Source: a bacterium (GTDB taxonomy: Bacteria > Bacillota > Bacilli > Lactobacillales > Streptococcaceae). Taken from it: 64,000 nt of DNA. Shown in pieces: positions 1 through 8,266 of the stretch. Both the position numbers and the translations under genes were made by a program. The stretch's first letter is position 1; the number at the start of each line of letters is the position of its first letter. The stretch is from NCBI GenBank assembly GCA_905221385.1, contig CAJNCV010000010.1:17944-81943 (forward strand), in the 5' to 3' direction. The notes below the pieces were generated by a model. That model saw nothing but the letters and a program-made list of their open reading frames with translations. It searched no databases and was not told the DNA's origin.

Positions 1-589
1 TAGAAACAATAGCATTTGTCACAGTTGTCTGTAATAAAATTAAAACAAAAACAACAATACTCAATGACAAATTTATTACATGTAGGATATTGTTTGAGTT
101 ACTTGAAAAATTAACAAAAATTATATAAATACAATAAATAGACGAAAAAAATAAAAGGCACTGCATCACTTGATTTATCGCCTTAATAGGTCTAAATCTT
201 ACTTCACTTTTTGATCGTTCCCAATCAAATTTTAAGAGCAATTCAATATAGAATGCTAACCTATCAAAATCAACTTTTTCTCCGCTATCTAGTAAATCCC
301 AAATATGGCCTTCTTTCATATAATATGGTTTAGTATGCTTAAACTCCATATTTTTCCCATAAGGATTTATTTCTGATTTTAGTTTGATTATAGCAGACTC
401 TTTTTTAGTATCATCACTTAATTCTGATAATATTTCTTTTAATTTTTTCCGCCATTCTGATCGTTCTTTTGTAACAAAATCTAAATTGTTCTTTTTATTA
501 TTTTGAACGAATGCGATTATAGCACTAACGATTGTACTTATCCCAACTGCACTAATAATAGAGACAATTTGTTCAATAGTCAAGTTCAT
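1..589 (-). CDS. Membrane protein of unknown function, 3' end beyond the window
   Basis: An open frame of 196 codons runs from the ATG at 589 to the window edge without a stop, so the protein is partial. The start follows a strong GGAGGTGGAGAA ribosome site and overlaps the preceding acetyltransferase stop as ATGA, so the two are translationally coupled. The N-terminus has a hydrophobic segment (residues about 6-28), then a charged, Lys/Glu-rich soluble part with Trp-rich stretches, then two hydrophobic segments near residues 145-195. It looks like a small integral membrane protein with a cytosolic central part. I do not recognise the family. It belongs to the T-box controlled operon. From memory of pneumococcal order, valS may follow outside the window, but this cannot be seen here. 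Confidence 0.75.
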   Translation of the reverse strand, partial: MNLTIEQIVSIISAVGISTIVSAIIAFVQNNKKNNLDFVTKERSEWRKKLKEILSELSDDTKKESAIIKLKSEINPYGKNMEFKHTKPYYMKEGHIWDLLDSGEKVDFDRLAFYIELLLKFDWERSKSEVRFRPIKAINQVMQCLLFFSSIYCIYIIFVNFSSNSNNILHVINLSLSIVVFVLILLQTTVTNAIVS

Positions 590-1149
590 TTCTCCACCTC
601 CCACTCACTCTTCAGCAAGCCATATATCAGACTGTCACAGCGATTTCCTTGGGCATCCTTGCGATCTCTTATGCGAGCTTCGAGAGTAAATCCTAGTTTC
701 TCTGCAACTCGTTGACTTTGAAGGTTATACCCAAAGCAAGTCAGTTCAATCTTATGAAGATTCAATTCTTTAAAAGCCAGATCAATCAAGGCACGCGCTG
801 CTTCTGGAACATAACCTAGACCCCAATAGTCTGGATGTAAGATATAGCCAATCTCCAAGACATCATCCTCGTGACGACGAGGGAAATCAACAGAGCCGAT
901 GATAGTATCGGTTCCTTTAACCACTATGCCGTAGCCAGCTGGGAGATTGTCCTTTACATTGCGCTCGGGAAGGATGTGCTCCAGATAATAAATCTCATCT
1001 TCCAAGGTCTTGACGGGCGGAAAGCCTGCTGGATAGGCGACCTCTGGGAGACTAGCGTAGGCATGGATATCCACTGCATCATCCACTGTTCGGACTCGTA
1101 AAAGAAGACGTTCTGTTTCGATTCTTTCTGGCAATGTTACTCTTGTCAT
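586..1149 (-). CDS. GNAT family N-acetyltransferase (RimJ/RimL type)
   Basis: The 187-residue protein opens with the ERIETERLLLRV pattern typical of the RimJ/RimL-like acetyltransferase branch (Acetyltransf_3). It carries the acetyl-CoA binding core: a beta-strand with GYILHPDYWGLGYVPEA, then a helix ending in the NLQSQRVAEKLGF motif. Such enzymes move an acetyl group from acetyl-CoA to an amine, often a protein N-terminus or a small antibiotic-like molecule; the substrate here is unknown. The ATG follows GAGGTAGAAGG. It is the first gene after a T-box leader, which is unusual because T-boxes normally control amino-acid or aminoacyl-tRNA genes, so the real T-box target is probably a downstream gene outside the window. 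Confidence 0.85.
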   Translation of the reverse strand: MTRVTLPERIETERLLLRVRTVDDAVDIHAYASLPEVAYPAGFPPVKTLEDEIYYLEHILPERNVKDNLPAGYGIVVKGTDTIIGSVDFPRRHEDDVLEIGYILHPDYWGLGYVPEAARALIDLAFKELNLHKIELTCFGYNLQSQRVAEKLGFTLEARIRDRKDAQGNRCDSLIYGLLKSEWEVEK

Positions 1150-1167
1150 CCTTCTACCTCGCTTCCC

Positions 1168-1376
1168 ATAAAAAATGCCCCTGCCATCTACATGACAGGG
1201 ACGAATGTGTTATCCGCGGTACCACCCAATTTCGGGCAAGGCCCGCAACTCTCGTCTTTATAATAAAAAGACAATATTATTTCATTTTCATCCATCAGCA
1301 ACCAGTTTTGACACATTTGTGGACTTCTCAGCACCGCCACTTTCTGTAAAATGTGGGATTCAAAACACCTCTAATG
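1168..1376 (-). ncRNA. T-box leader RNA
   Basis: On the minus strand the T-box core GGGTGGTACCGCGG lies at about 1213-1226, preceded by a small GC hairpin (CGGGC/GCCCG, stem III position) and a long stem-I region with GTTTTGA/TCAAAAC and CACATTT/AAATGTG pairings. It is followed by a terminator hairpin, CCCTGTCA/TGGCAGGG, ending in a T run (about 1168-1201). Uncharged tRNA binding stabilises the antiterminator and allows transcription of the downstream genes. I could not assign the specifier codon with certainty. Confidence 0.9.
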
Positions 1377-1381
1377 GCTCT

Positions 1382-1410
1382 ATTGTAGCAAGTTTTTCTC
1401 GGAAATGCAA
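1382..1410 (-). promoter_or_regulatory. Sigma-A promoter of the T-box operon
   Basis: On the minus strand, -35 TTGCAT (1405-1410), a 17-base spacer and an extended -10 TGCTACAAT (TACAAT at 1382-1387). Transcription would start near 1375, just before the T-box stem I. The promoter sits directly behind the end of the HhH-protein gene. Confidence 0.7.
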
Positions 1411-1423
1411 GGGGCAAGAAAGA

Positions 1424-1819
1424 TTACTTGAAGCTGATTCCGTGCTCTTTTAATTTCTTAATGGTAGCTGGGCCAATTCCTTTTAAGGCAAGGAGTTCTT
1501 TCTCCGTCCAGTTTTTAAAGTCAGCAGCCGACTTGATGCCTTCATCATAGAAAGTCTTCGCACGATCTACTGAGAGGCCACCCAAAGTAGCTGCGAAATC
1601 TTCTACAGAATTGGCTACTTTTTGAGCTTGTTCTTTAGTTGCTTCTACTGCTTGTTCCACTTTTTTAGAGACAACTTTTCCTGCTTCGCTGGCAGACTTT
1701 TCCGCATGTTTCACGACTTTCTTGGTCTCTTCAACAACCTTAGTCACAGTACTTGAAAATGCACCTGAACGACGAAGGCTATTTCGCAATTGTTTTTTAC
1801 GTTGGAGTTTCTTTGACAT
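1424..1819 (-). CDS. Helix-hairpin-helix protein with coiled-coil N-terminus
   Basis: This 131-residue protein has two parts. The first ~85 residues are rich in Lys, Glu, Ala and Val (repeated VVxxxEK pattern) and should form a long charged helix or coiled coil. The C-terminal ~40 residues contain LLALKGIGPATIKKLKEHGI, a helix-hairpin-helix motif of the kind that contacts the DNA backbone in RuvA, UvrC and topoisomerase-like proteins. It may bind DNA, but no catalytic residues are visible. It is conserved as a small gene in streptococci as far as I recall, with no assigned function. It is transcribed on the same strand as its neighbours but separated from the acetyltransferase by the T-box promoter. 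Confidence 0.75.
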   Translation of the reverse strand: MSKKLQRKKQLRNSLRRSGAFSSTVTKVVEETKKVVKHAEKSASEAGKVVSKKVEQAVEATKEQAQKVANSVEDFAATLGGLSVDRAKTFYDEGIKSAADFKNWTEKELLALKGIGPATIKKLKEHGISFK

Positions 1820-1916
1820 GATAAAATCCTTTCAATAAAAAATCCCTGATCTGACAAGGATTTAATAAAGATATTCTATCAAGATTTCGATAAAAAATCA
1901 AGAAAGTATCACTATT

Positions 1917-2171
1917 TTAATAATTTCGCTCGCCAAACAAGCCTTCTGGCAAATCATGAAATCCCTTGCCTGCCTTGAAATTTTCAAACTTACCAAGCAA
2001 GAACTGATAAGCATCCAAGCGGCTTTCATAGCGAATCATGGCATCTTTGGCACGCTCGTCTTGATCTTCCTCATAGACCTTTTGACTTTCCTTGTGCGCC
2101 ATGTCGTTGATCATGATCTGGGTATTGACCCAAGCTTCAAATTCCTTCATAAATTCCTGTTCGTAACTCAT
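1917..2171 (-). CDS. DUF1912 family protein
   Basis: An acidic, entirely helical 84-residue protein starting MSYEQEFMKEFEAWVNTQ and ending in DLPEGLFGERNY, which I recognise as the streptococcal/lactococcal DUF1912 family. It has no membrane segment, signal peptide or known catalytic motif. It lies 9 bases downstream of the DUF438 protein and is probably co-transcribed with it and with the DUF1858 gene. The function is unknown. Confidence 0.8.
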   Translation of the reverse strand: MSYEQEFMKEFEAWVNTQIMINDMAHKESQKVYEEDQDERAKDAMIRYESRLDAYQFLLGKFENFKAGKGFHDLPEGLFGERNY

Positions 2172-2180
2172 TGATTCTCC

Positions 2181-3515
2181 TTATTCTAATCCACGGAAAT
2201 AGTCCGTATCAATCTCTCGGTAGGGTTGGATATCCTGAACATACTCCAACACTCCTTGGAATTCCCCGTCTTCATCGTGTACTGCGGCATAGGTGATGTG
2301 GACAAACTTGCCTCGCGACTCAGACTTGAACCACATTTCATACTTGTCCTTGACCCCTTCACGAAGACCTTTCATAACAGCCTTCACCTTGTCTAAGTAC
2401 TTGGGCGGATGGCAGAGTTCTACATTACGCCCGACTTGGGACTGCGTCCGTTTGAAAATCATCTCATCAGCTGGCGCATTGTCATTGTAATACTGGAAAA
2501 TATCATCTTTATTGACAAAGGTGATCTCCATGGGGAGGTGATTGAGGATGAGGTTGGCCTGCTCAACTGAGAGATAGCCATTGCCAAAAGCCTGTTGACT
2601 ATGACGATCCAGCACTGCTTCCTTTTCCTTAGGAGTAAAGGTAATGGTAAACTGGCCTTCTGGTGTATCGATAACTTGCTGAACTTGACCTTCTGCCGTG
2701 TCTAGTTGTACTGGCTCCTCTGCACTCTTTTCCTCAACAAAGCTCTGTCGTTCTGGCACCCATTTCTCTGACGGACGGATGATGGCATAGCCGTAGGCAT
2801 CGCTCTCCTCCGCAATCTGAATCCAGTCATCCTGGGTGAAAGACTCAAGGAGAATCATGAGAAGGATGGACTCTTCCTTGAAAATCATACTTTCAAACTC
2901 TGTCGCAAAAGCTTCGAAAGTTTCCTTTACAGTGGAAATCGACACTTCTGGTAGTGACTTGGTTGTCGTTAGAGCTGTTTGAAAGAGTTCCCTAATCTGG
3001 TCATCCACTCCCCACATAACTTTTGGAGGTGAATCGTGTCCATAGCGCTCCATGATGGGGAAAAAGAGCTCTTCCTTGCGCTGGTAGTGGATATCAAATT
3101 GCCCCAACAGCCCCATTTGACGGACCAAACCCTTGCGCATCTCTGCCAGCATTTCCTCGTCTTCCATAGACTCATAGGTATCTAACAATCTCCGAATGCG
3201 AATCAAGGCAGCACGGAGGGCCAGATTTTCATCCTTAAAGACGCGAACGGGGTGGCCAGGATGCTCGGTATCCTCTACTTCAACACCCTTAACAGCATTT
3301 TTAAAAAGATTAGCATGGACATCACAAAGCTCCATGACATCTTCAAAGGTGACACCTGAGTCTGAGTTCATCAGCTCGTGCTCCATGAGGGAAATCTCGA
3401 TGGCTGACACACCTGTAAAGGTCGCATCAAAACGCTCCTGAACTGACTCAGGAGAGGCGCCATTGTGCAATTCTAACAAAATATCCCGTAGGATATGAAT
3501 CCGTTCATCTGCCAT
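2181..3515 (-). CDS. DUF438 domain protein with hemerythrin-like and PAS domains
   Basis: The 444-residue protein has the family's usual three-part order: an N-terminal DUF438 domain (about residues 1-70), a central helical hemerythrin/HHE-like region (about 80-240, with HYQRKEELFFP and a later FKEESILL helix), and a C-terminal PAS domain (about 320-440, with FVNKDDIFQYYNDNAP and HITYAAVHDEDGEFQGVLEYVQDI). Hemerythrin folds bind a di-iron centre that senses O2 or NO, and PAS domains bind small ligands, so a cytosolic redox or gas-sensing role is plausible but unproven. Its ATG overlaps the DUF1858 stop (TAATG), so the two are translationally coupled, which supports a joint function. Confidence 0.85.
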   Translation of the reverse strand: MADERIHILRDILLELHNGASPESVQERFDATFTGVSAIEISLMEHELMNSDSGVTFEDVMELCDVHANLFKNAVKGVEVEDTEHPGHPVRVFKDENLALRAALIRIRRLLDTYESMEDEEMLAEMRKGLVRQMGLLGQFDIHYQRKEELFFPIMERYGHDSPPKVMWGVDDQIRELFQTALTTTKSLPEVSISTVKETFEAFATEFESMIFKEESILLMILLESFTQDDWIQIAEESDAYGYAIIRPSEKWVPERQSFVEEKSAEEPVQLDTAEGQVQQVIDTPEGQFTITFTPKEKEAVLDRHSQQAFGNGYLSVEQANLILNHLPMEITFVNKDDIFQYYNDNAPADEMIFKRTQSQVGRNVELCHPPKYLDKVKAVMKGLREGVKDKYEMWFKSESRGKFVHITYAAVHDEDGEFQGVLEYVQDIQPYREIDTDYFRGLE

Positions 3516-3748
3516 TAGTCTAATCCAATCACTTCGTAACCATTCGCTTCCAGTGTGCGGACAATCTTGTCCATAGGAGTTCCTTCAAGCTTAGAACCCT
3601 GTTTGAGTGATACCTTGCGACCAACTGTATTGCGCATCAAGGGATTAGCAAGTGGTTTAAAACCCAGCTCCACTAGGATTTCCAAGACTTCTGGATGCTT
3701 GTCCACCACTTCTGCAACGGGAATTGACACATCGATGATATTATCCAT
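3515..3748 (-). CDS. DUF1858 domain protein
   Basis: A 77-residue protein with the DUF1858 fold signature: an N-terminal beta-strand/helix with VAEVVDKHPEVLEILVELGF and a C-terminal helix DKIVRTLEANGYEVIGL. Many relatives carry a CxxC redox pair; no cysteine is present here. I start at the internal ATG (3748) because GGAGG stands directly ahead of it, whereas the ATG 12 bases upstream would have the ribosome site inside its own first codons. It is first in a short operon with the coupled DUF438 protein. Confidence 0.8.
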   Translation of the reverse strand: MDNIIDVSIPVAEVVDKHPEVLEILVELGFKPLANPLMRNTVGRKVSLKQGSKLEGTPMDKIVRTLEANGYEVIGLD

Positions 3749-3789
3749 GACGACCTCCATGTATGTTCTAAAATGATTTTACTGCTTAT

Positions 3790-3798
3790 ATTATACCA
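3790..3798 (-). promoter_or_regulatory. Extended -10 promoter upstream of the DUF1858/DUF438 operon
   Basis: On the minus strand TGGTATAAT gives a perfect -10 (3790-3795) with the TGn extension. No good -35 lies 16-18 bases upstream, which is tolerable for an extended -10 promoter. Confidence 0.5.
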
Positions 3799-3810
3799 TA
3801 TGGGAAGAGA

Positions 3811-3848
3811 TTAAAAAACTAGCAGAGGAGTTCCTGCTAGTTTCTTTC
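3811..3848 (-). terminator. Rho-independent terminator after the small ORF at 3857
   Basis: Perfect inverted repeat AAACTAGCAG/CTGCTAGTTT with an 8-base loop (arms 3816-3825 and 3834-3843) followed on the minus strand by a T run. It separates the gene at 3857-4039 from the DUF1858 operon. Confidence 0.8.
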
Positions 3849-3856
3849 ATTTCAAG

Positions 3857-4039
3857 TTATTCTTTATCCTCTGGTTTTGCGAGCCACTGAGCTACATCCA
3901 TCAACTTGTCAGCAAGCAGAACTTTCCCGAAACCTACTAGAGCATTGTCGTCTTTTTTCATGTTCTTCATAACTTTGACGCTTTGCATCATGAAAAAGTA
4001 ATTCCCGTAAGTCTTGGCTAGAATTTTAATGAACCCCAT
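3857..4039 (-). CDS. Small conserved hypothetical protein (60 aa)
   Basis: A 60-residue basic protein starting MGFIKILAKTYGNYFFMM and ending QWLAKPEDKE. The ATG is preceded by GGGAAGG at good spacing and the gene is followed immediately by a strong terminator, so it is probably real despite its size. The N-terminal 20 residues are amphipathic rather than a clear membrane span. I recall similar small proteins in other streptococci but know no function. Confidence 0.6.
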   Translation of the reverse strand: MGFIKILAKTYGNYFFMMQSVKVMKNMKKDDNALVGFGKVLLADKLMDVAQWLAKPEDKE

Positions 4040-4228
4040 ATTACCTTCCCTCGTCTAACTGCAGTTTCTAGCTGATTGCCATACCAGACTAGCTAGTTAT
4101 TGATAAAAAATCATTTCATCTTACTCTTTCCAATTTCTATACTATCATACAAGCTAAGCTTTATAAAGCTTTTTAACAATTTTTTACTCTAGAAAGATTC
4201 TCCAGTATCTTTTATTGCCATTTCTCCA

Positions 4229-4255
4229 CCAAAAAAGAGGGTTGCCCCTCTTTCT
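4229..4255 (-). terminator. Terminator of the rimP-rbfA operon
   Basis: On the minus strand AAAGAGGG, GCAA loop, CCCTCTTTTTT. It overlaps the rbfA stop region and ends the nusA/infB operon. Confidence 0.85.
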
Positions 4256-4605
4256 TAATTCTTATCCAGATTGCGTAGCATCTCGTCAATTTTGTTTCCA
4301 TATTCAATGGACTCATCCTTGACGAAGGTTAAATCTGGGATTTTATACAATTTCAAATTGCGACCAAGTTCACGTTTAATAGTACCAGTTGCTTTTTCTA
4401 GTCCGATTTGAGCTTTTTGGTTATCCGAAGCAAGGTTACTCAAAATGGTGTAGTAAACCTTGGCAACAGACAAGTCACCCAGCATCTGAACATCTGTAAT
4501 GGTCACACCTTGGACACGCGGATCACGGACTTTCTTTTGCAAAATCTCATTGACTTCACGCTTGATTTCCATGCCCACACGATCCATACGGAAATGATTT
4601 GCCAT
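4255..4605 (-). CDS. rbfA: Ribosome-binding factor A
   Basis: RbfA is a cold-shock factor that binds the 30S subunit and helps mature the 16S rRNA 5' end. This 116-residue protein has the single KH-like fold seen throughout the family: [18 protein letters not shown] at the start, [13 protein letters not shown], and [20 protein letters not shown] near the end. I start at 4605 because AAGGAAG lies just ahead and the family begins at this methionine; an ATG 15 bases upstream is in frame but lacks a site. It is the last gene of the rimP-nusA-ylxR-ylxQ-infB-rbfA operon, separated from infB by a 254-base structured spacer. Confidence 0.95.
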   Translation of the reverse strand: MANHFRMDRVGMEIKREVNEILQKKVRDPRVQGVTITDVQMLGDLSVAKVYYTILSNLASDNQKAQIGLEKATGTIKRELGRNLKLYKIPDLTFVKDESIEYGNKIDEMLRNLDKN

Positions 4606-4621
4606 GTTTCTTCCTTTCACT

Positions 4622-4859
4622 TTTATAATGAACCAAAAGCTAGGCCAGCAGACCTAGCTATTTTTAAACTTATTGATTTTCATTTCAAATTGAAACGAAG
4701 TTCGATTTGAAACCACCCGCTTCTTTCGCTGTGGTGAAAGTGATGGAACTGATTTATTAGTCCCATCACAGGGGATTTTTGAGACCTTAGGCTCAAAAAT
4801 AAGCAATGAAACCATAGGTTTGCTTGCGTCCCTCACCGCCTCAGAAAGGAGCAAAAATC
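4622..4859 (-). repeat. Hairpin-rich spacer between infB and rbfA
   Basis: No gene is visible. On the transcribed strand there are three clear stem-loops: ATTTTTGAG/CTCAAAAAT around an 8-base loop CCTAAGGT (about 4776-4801), GTGATGG/CCATCAC with a 16-base loop (about 4748-4777), and AGCTAGG/CCTAGCT (about 4636-4657). The first loop sequence reappears, inverted, in the grpE-dnaK spacer. They may act as processing or attenuation sites or be remnants of a small mobile repeat. Confidence 0.55.
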
Positions 4860-7643
4860 TTATCTCTTGATTTCTTCCATGACGTAAGCCTCAATGACAT
4901 CATCCATCTTGATATCATTGTAGCCGTCGATCATCAATCCACCTTCACGACCGTTTGTAACTTCTTTGACGTCGTCTTTGTAGTGTTTCAAGCTTGCGAG
5001 TTCGCCGTCATAGATAACGACACCGTCACGGATAACACGGACTTTAGAGTCACGGGTAACCTTACCACTCATAACCATAAATCCACCAATGGTTCCCACT
5101 TTAGATACCTTGAAGGTTTCACGGATAACTGCTTCACCGATAACTTTTTCTTCGAATTCTGGATCAAGCATCCCTTTCATAGCTTCTTCCATCTCTTCGA
5201 TAACCTTGTAAATAATGCTGTGAAGACGGATTTCTACATCGTCAGCTTCGGCTTGTTGACGCGCTTGTGGTGTAGGGCGTACGTTGAAACCAACGATAAA
5301 GGCATTTGAAGCTTCGGCAAGGGTCACGTCAGATTCGTTGATAGCACCAACTGCCGAGTGAACGATAGTAACTTTCACACCTTCCACATCAATTTTTTGA
5401 AGTGAGGCAGAAAGAGCTTCAACAGAACCTTGGACGTCGGCCTTGATGATCACATTAACTGATTTGAGTTCACCAGCTTTAAGCGTATCAAAGAGGTTTT
5501 CAAGGCTGACACGTTGGGTAGCTTGACGTTGTTTCATGAGGGCACGTTTCGCACGTTCTTCACCTGCTGCACGCGCAGATTTTTCATCCTCGTAAACGGC
5601 AAAGTGGTCACCCGCCATTGGCGCTTCGTTCAAACCTGTGATAGAAACTGGTGTTGATGGTCCTGCAACCTTGACACGACGACCAAGGTCATTGGTCATG
5701 GCACGGACTCGACCGAAGGTATTTCCGACAACAATTGGGTCTTGAACATTCAAGGTACCTTGTTGAACAAGAAGGGTTGCGACCGCACCTTTTCCTTTAT
5801 CCAAGCGAGCTTCGATAACGGTACCGATCGCACGAACTGTTGGGTCTGCCTTGAGTTCTTGGATTTCAGCCACAAGAAGGACCGTTTCCAAGAGTTCATC
5901 GATGTTTTGGTTGAATTTAGCTGAGATTTCAACAAATTCAGAATCTCCACCCCAAGCTGTTGACATAACACCGTGTTCAGCCAATTCACCGATAACACGT
6001 TCTGGATTGGCACCTGGTTTATCAATCTTATTGATGGCTACAATGATTGGAACGTTGGCTGCTTTTGAGTGGTTGATGGCTTCGATAGTTTGAGGCATAA
6101 CACCGTCGTCTGCCGCTACGACCAAGATGGTAATATCGGTAACAGAGGCACCACGCGCACGCATCGATGTAAAGGCCGCGTGTCCTGGTGTATCAAGGAA
6201 AGTAATCTTCTTACCATTTTCAACGATTTGGTAGGCACCGATATGCTGCGTGATTCCACCTGCTTCTCCTGTTGCAACACGAGAGTTACGAAGGGTATCT
6301 AGAAGGGTTGTTTTACCGTGGTCAACGTGTCCCATGATGGTTACAACTGGTGGACGCTCAACCAATTCATCTTCATTGAGATAACCATCTTCGACAAAGA
6401 AACGTTCGATGTCCGCATTGTCCACTTCAACCTTTTGTTTGGCTTCGATACCATAATCCACCATGAGGAGTTCGATGGTTTCTCCATCTAAGGATTGGTT
6501 TTGTGTGGCCATGACACCCATCATAAAGAGTTTCTTAACGATTTCAGCTGGTTCACGTTTGATACGTTTTGCGATTTCCGCAACAGTCATACCATCTGTA
6601 TACTCAAATTCTGTTGGCAATTCATGGAACTTGCGCTCTGTAACAGGTTTTGGAGTCTGGTTACGGTTGTTTTGCTTGTTCCCTTTTTTATTTTTCTTGT
6701 TGTTATTCCAGTTACTATTTCTTTGATTTCTCACTTGATTCTGACTACTTCGATTCTTTTGTTGTTTTCTAGGACCATCTTCTTCGTGATCATAATCATC
6801 ACGTTCTTTGTCTGGTCGAGCTTGTTTTTTACGACGTGTATCCACTGGCGCTTCTTTCGCTACAGGAGCTACTACTACGGCTGGCTGCGTTTGTTCAGCT
6901 AACTTAGCAGCCTCCTCAAAGATTTCCTCAGGCTCCTTGCGTTTGTTAGCTTGAGCCAAGGCTTCTTTGGCAGCTTGCGATTGTTTGAAGCGTTCCTCGC
7001 TTGAGCGTGCGTACTCTGCATTTTGCTCTGCTTTTAGGGCTGCTGCACGGGCTTTAAAGTCAACACGTGGTCCAGCTGGTTTTGGCTGGAAGTCTTGTTG
7101 CTGACGGCGATCATTGCCACGATTTCCTTGACCTTGTGGTTTCTTTCCTTGGTCATTAAATCGGCCATTGTCGCGGTTTCCTTGACCAGGTTTGCCACCA
7201 TTACGGCCGTCGTTTTTCGGACGGTTACCGTTTTGTTGTTGGTCACGGTTGTTGCCCTTGTTTTGTTTGCGTCGTTCTGCCTGCTCTTTGGCACGCGCCT
7301 CACGCTCCGCTTTGAAGTTTCGACTCTGTGGTCTTGCGGCCACTACTTTTTCTTCCTTAGGAGCTGCAGGTGTAGCTGATTTGCTTTCTTCCTTAGCGGC
7401 TACTGGTTTAGCTGATACAGGCTTTTCTGCTTTCTTTTCTACACTTGCTTTTGCTGCTGCAGGTTTTGCTTCTGCTTTCGGAGCAGCTGGTTTAAAGCTA
7501 GCTGCGATTTGTTCAGCAACAGCAGCTTCCACGCTCGATGAGTGGCTTTTTACATCCAAGCCCAACTCTTTTGCACGCGCTACAACTTCTTTACTTTCTT
7601 TTCCAAGTTCTTTTGCGATTTCGTACAATCTTTTCTTAGACAA
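4860..7643 (-). CDS. infB: Translation initiation factor IF-2
   Basis: IF-2 is the GTPase that brings initiator fMet-tRNA to the 30S subunit and promotes subunit joining. The 927-residue protein has an N-terminal IF2_N helix (about 1-50), a long low-complexity Ala/Lys/Glu and Asn/Gln/Arg-rich linker (to about 340), then the G domain with GHVDHGKT (G1), DTPGHAAF (G3) and NKID (G4), followed by beta-barrel and C-terminal tRNA-binding domains. The start is TTG at 7643: AGGAGG lies 7 bases ahead, and the ATG within the leader is out of frame and too close to that site. Length matches pneumococcal IF-2. Confidence 0.97.
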   Translation of the reverse strand: MSKKRLYEIAKELGKESKEVVARAKELGLDVKSHSSSVEAAVAEQIAASFKPAAPKAEAKPAAAKASVEKKAEKPVSAKPVAAKEESKSATPAAPKEEKVVAARPQSRNFKAEREARAKEQAERRKQNKGNNRDQQQNGNRPKNDGRNGGKPGQGNRDNGRFNDQGKKPQGQGNRGNDRRQQQDFQPKPAGPRVDFKARAAALKAEQNAEYARSSEERFKQSQAAKEALAQANKRKEPEEIFEEAAKLAEQTQPAVVVAPVAKEAPVDTRRKKQARPDKERDDYDHEEDGPRKQQKNRSSQNQVRNQRNSNWNNNKKNKKGNKQNNRNQTPKPVTERKFHELPTEFEYTDGMTVAEIAKRIKREPAEIVKKLFMMGVMATQNQSLDGETIELLMVDYGIEAKQKVEVDNADIERFFVEDGYLNEDELVERPPVVTIMGHVDHGKTTLLDTLRNSRVATGEAGGITQHIGAYQIVENGKKITFLDTPGHAAFTSMRARGASVTDITILVVAADDGVMPQTIEAINHSKAANVPIIVAINKIDKPGANPERVIGELAEHGVMSTAWGGDSEFVEISAKFNQNIDELLETVLLVAEIQELKADPTVRAIGTVIEARLDKGKGAVATLLVQQGTLNVQDPIVVGNTFGRVRAMTNDLGRRVKVAGPSTPVSITGLNEAPMAGDHFAVYEDEKSARAAGEERAKRALMKQRQATQRVSLENLFDTLKAGELKSVNVIIKADVQGSVEALSASLQKIDVEGVKVTIVHSAVGAINESDVTLAEASNAFIVGFNVRPTPQARQQAEADDVEIRLHSIIYKVIEEMEEAMKGMLDPEFEEKVIGEAVIRETFKVSKVGTIGGFMVMSGKVTRDSKVRVIRDGVVIYDGELASLKHYKDDVKEVTNGREGGLMIDGYNDIKMDDVIEAYVMEEIKR

Positions 7644-7659
7644 ATCATGTCCTCCTCTT

Positions 7660-7959
7660 CTATTCCATAAGAGACCTCATTTTCTTTGTAAATCCAGCAT
7701 CTGTCACAGCCAAAACTTTTCGCGATTTTCCGACTGCTATGCTTAATTCCAGTGTTGAAAACACGGTTATAACTTCTACTTGATAATAGTCACTTTTATC
7801 TTGAATCTTCTTGGTCAGATTGGGACCAGCATCATTGGCTAGAAAGACTAGCTTGGCTTTCTGGTCTTGGATAGCCTTGACCACCAATTCCTCACCCGAT
7901 ATGATCCGGCCTGCTCGTTGAGCAAGACCCAAGAGATTGCTTATCTTTTGCTTATTCAA
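7660..7959 (-). CDS. ylxQ: YlxQ-type ribosomal protein L7Ae-like RNA-binding protein
   Basis: A 99-residue L7Ae/L30e-fold protein with the family pattern [19 protein letters not shown] at the start and [17 protein letters not shown] in the middle. Members bind kink-turn RNA; the role of YlxQ in the nusA-infB operon is not settled. The start is TTG at 7959, overlapping the ylxR stop by 8 bases, with TTAGGAC just upstream; no ATG is available near the conserved N-terminus. It lies between ylxR and infB, as in most Firmicutes. Confidence 0.9.
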   Translation of the reverse strand: MNKQKISNLLGLAQRAGRIISGEELVVKAIQDQKAKLVFLANDAGPNLTKKIQDKSDYYQVEVITVFSTLELSIAVGKSRKVLAVTDAGFTKKMRSLME

Positions 7960-8245
7960 GTCCTAACTCTCTTCTTTTCACTTTGTGATCCACATAAGCG
8001 ATCAACTCGTCATAAAAGCTTTCTTCCACTTCCATGTTAAAGCTGCGGTTAAAGACTTTCTTCTTTTTGGCCTCTAGGGCTTCTACATTGTCTAGCTTGA
8101 TATAAGCGCCACGACCATTGGCCTTGCCTGTCGGATCGATAAAGACTTGCCCTTCTTTGTTCTTGACAATGCGGAGCAAATCACGCTTATCAATCACTTC
8201 ATTGGATACAACAGACTTGCGCAAAGGGATTTTTCTTGTTTTCAT
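7952..8245 (-). CDS. ylxR: YlxR family (DUF448) RNA-binding protein
   Basis: A 97-residue basic protein of the YlxR/DUF448 family, recognisable by RKIPLRKSVVSNEVIDKRDLLRIV and the GKANGRGAYIK motif that forms part of the RNA-binding surface. Bacillus and related YlxR proteins have been linked to RNase P regulation. The ATG follows GAGGAGGGAAAG. It lies between nusA and ylxQ in the canonical operon and overlaps ylxQ by 8 bases. Confidence 0.93.
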   Translation of the reverse strand: MKTRKIPLRKSVVSNEVIDKRDLLRIVKNKEGQVFIDPTGKANGRGAYIKLDNVEALEAKKKKVFNRSFNMEVEESFYDELIAYVDHKVKRRELGLE

Positions 8246-8266
8246 CTTTCCCTCCTCTAGCAGCTT

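Noticed and set aside
6463..7379. Long plus-strand ORFs opposite infB
   Set aside because: They mirror the low-complexity Asn/Gln/Arg/Ala-rich linker of IF-2 and have no ribosome sites; antisense shadows.
7192..7746. 184-codon plus-strand ORF opposite the infB 5' end
   Set aside because: Composition follows the Lys/Ala/Glu-rich linker of IF-2 on the other strand; shadow.
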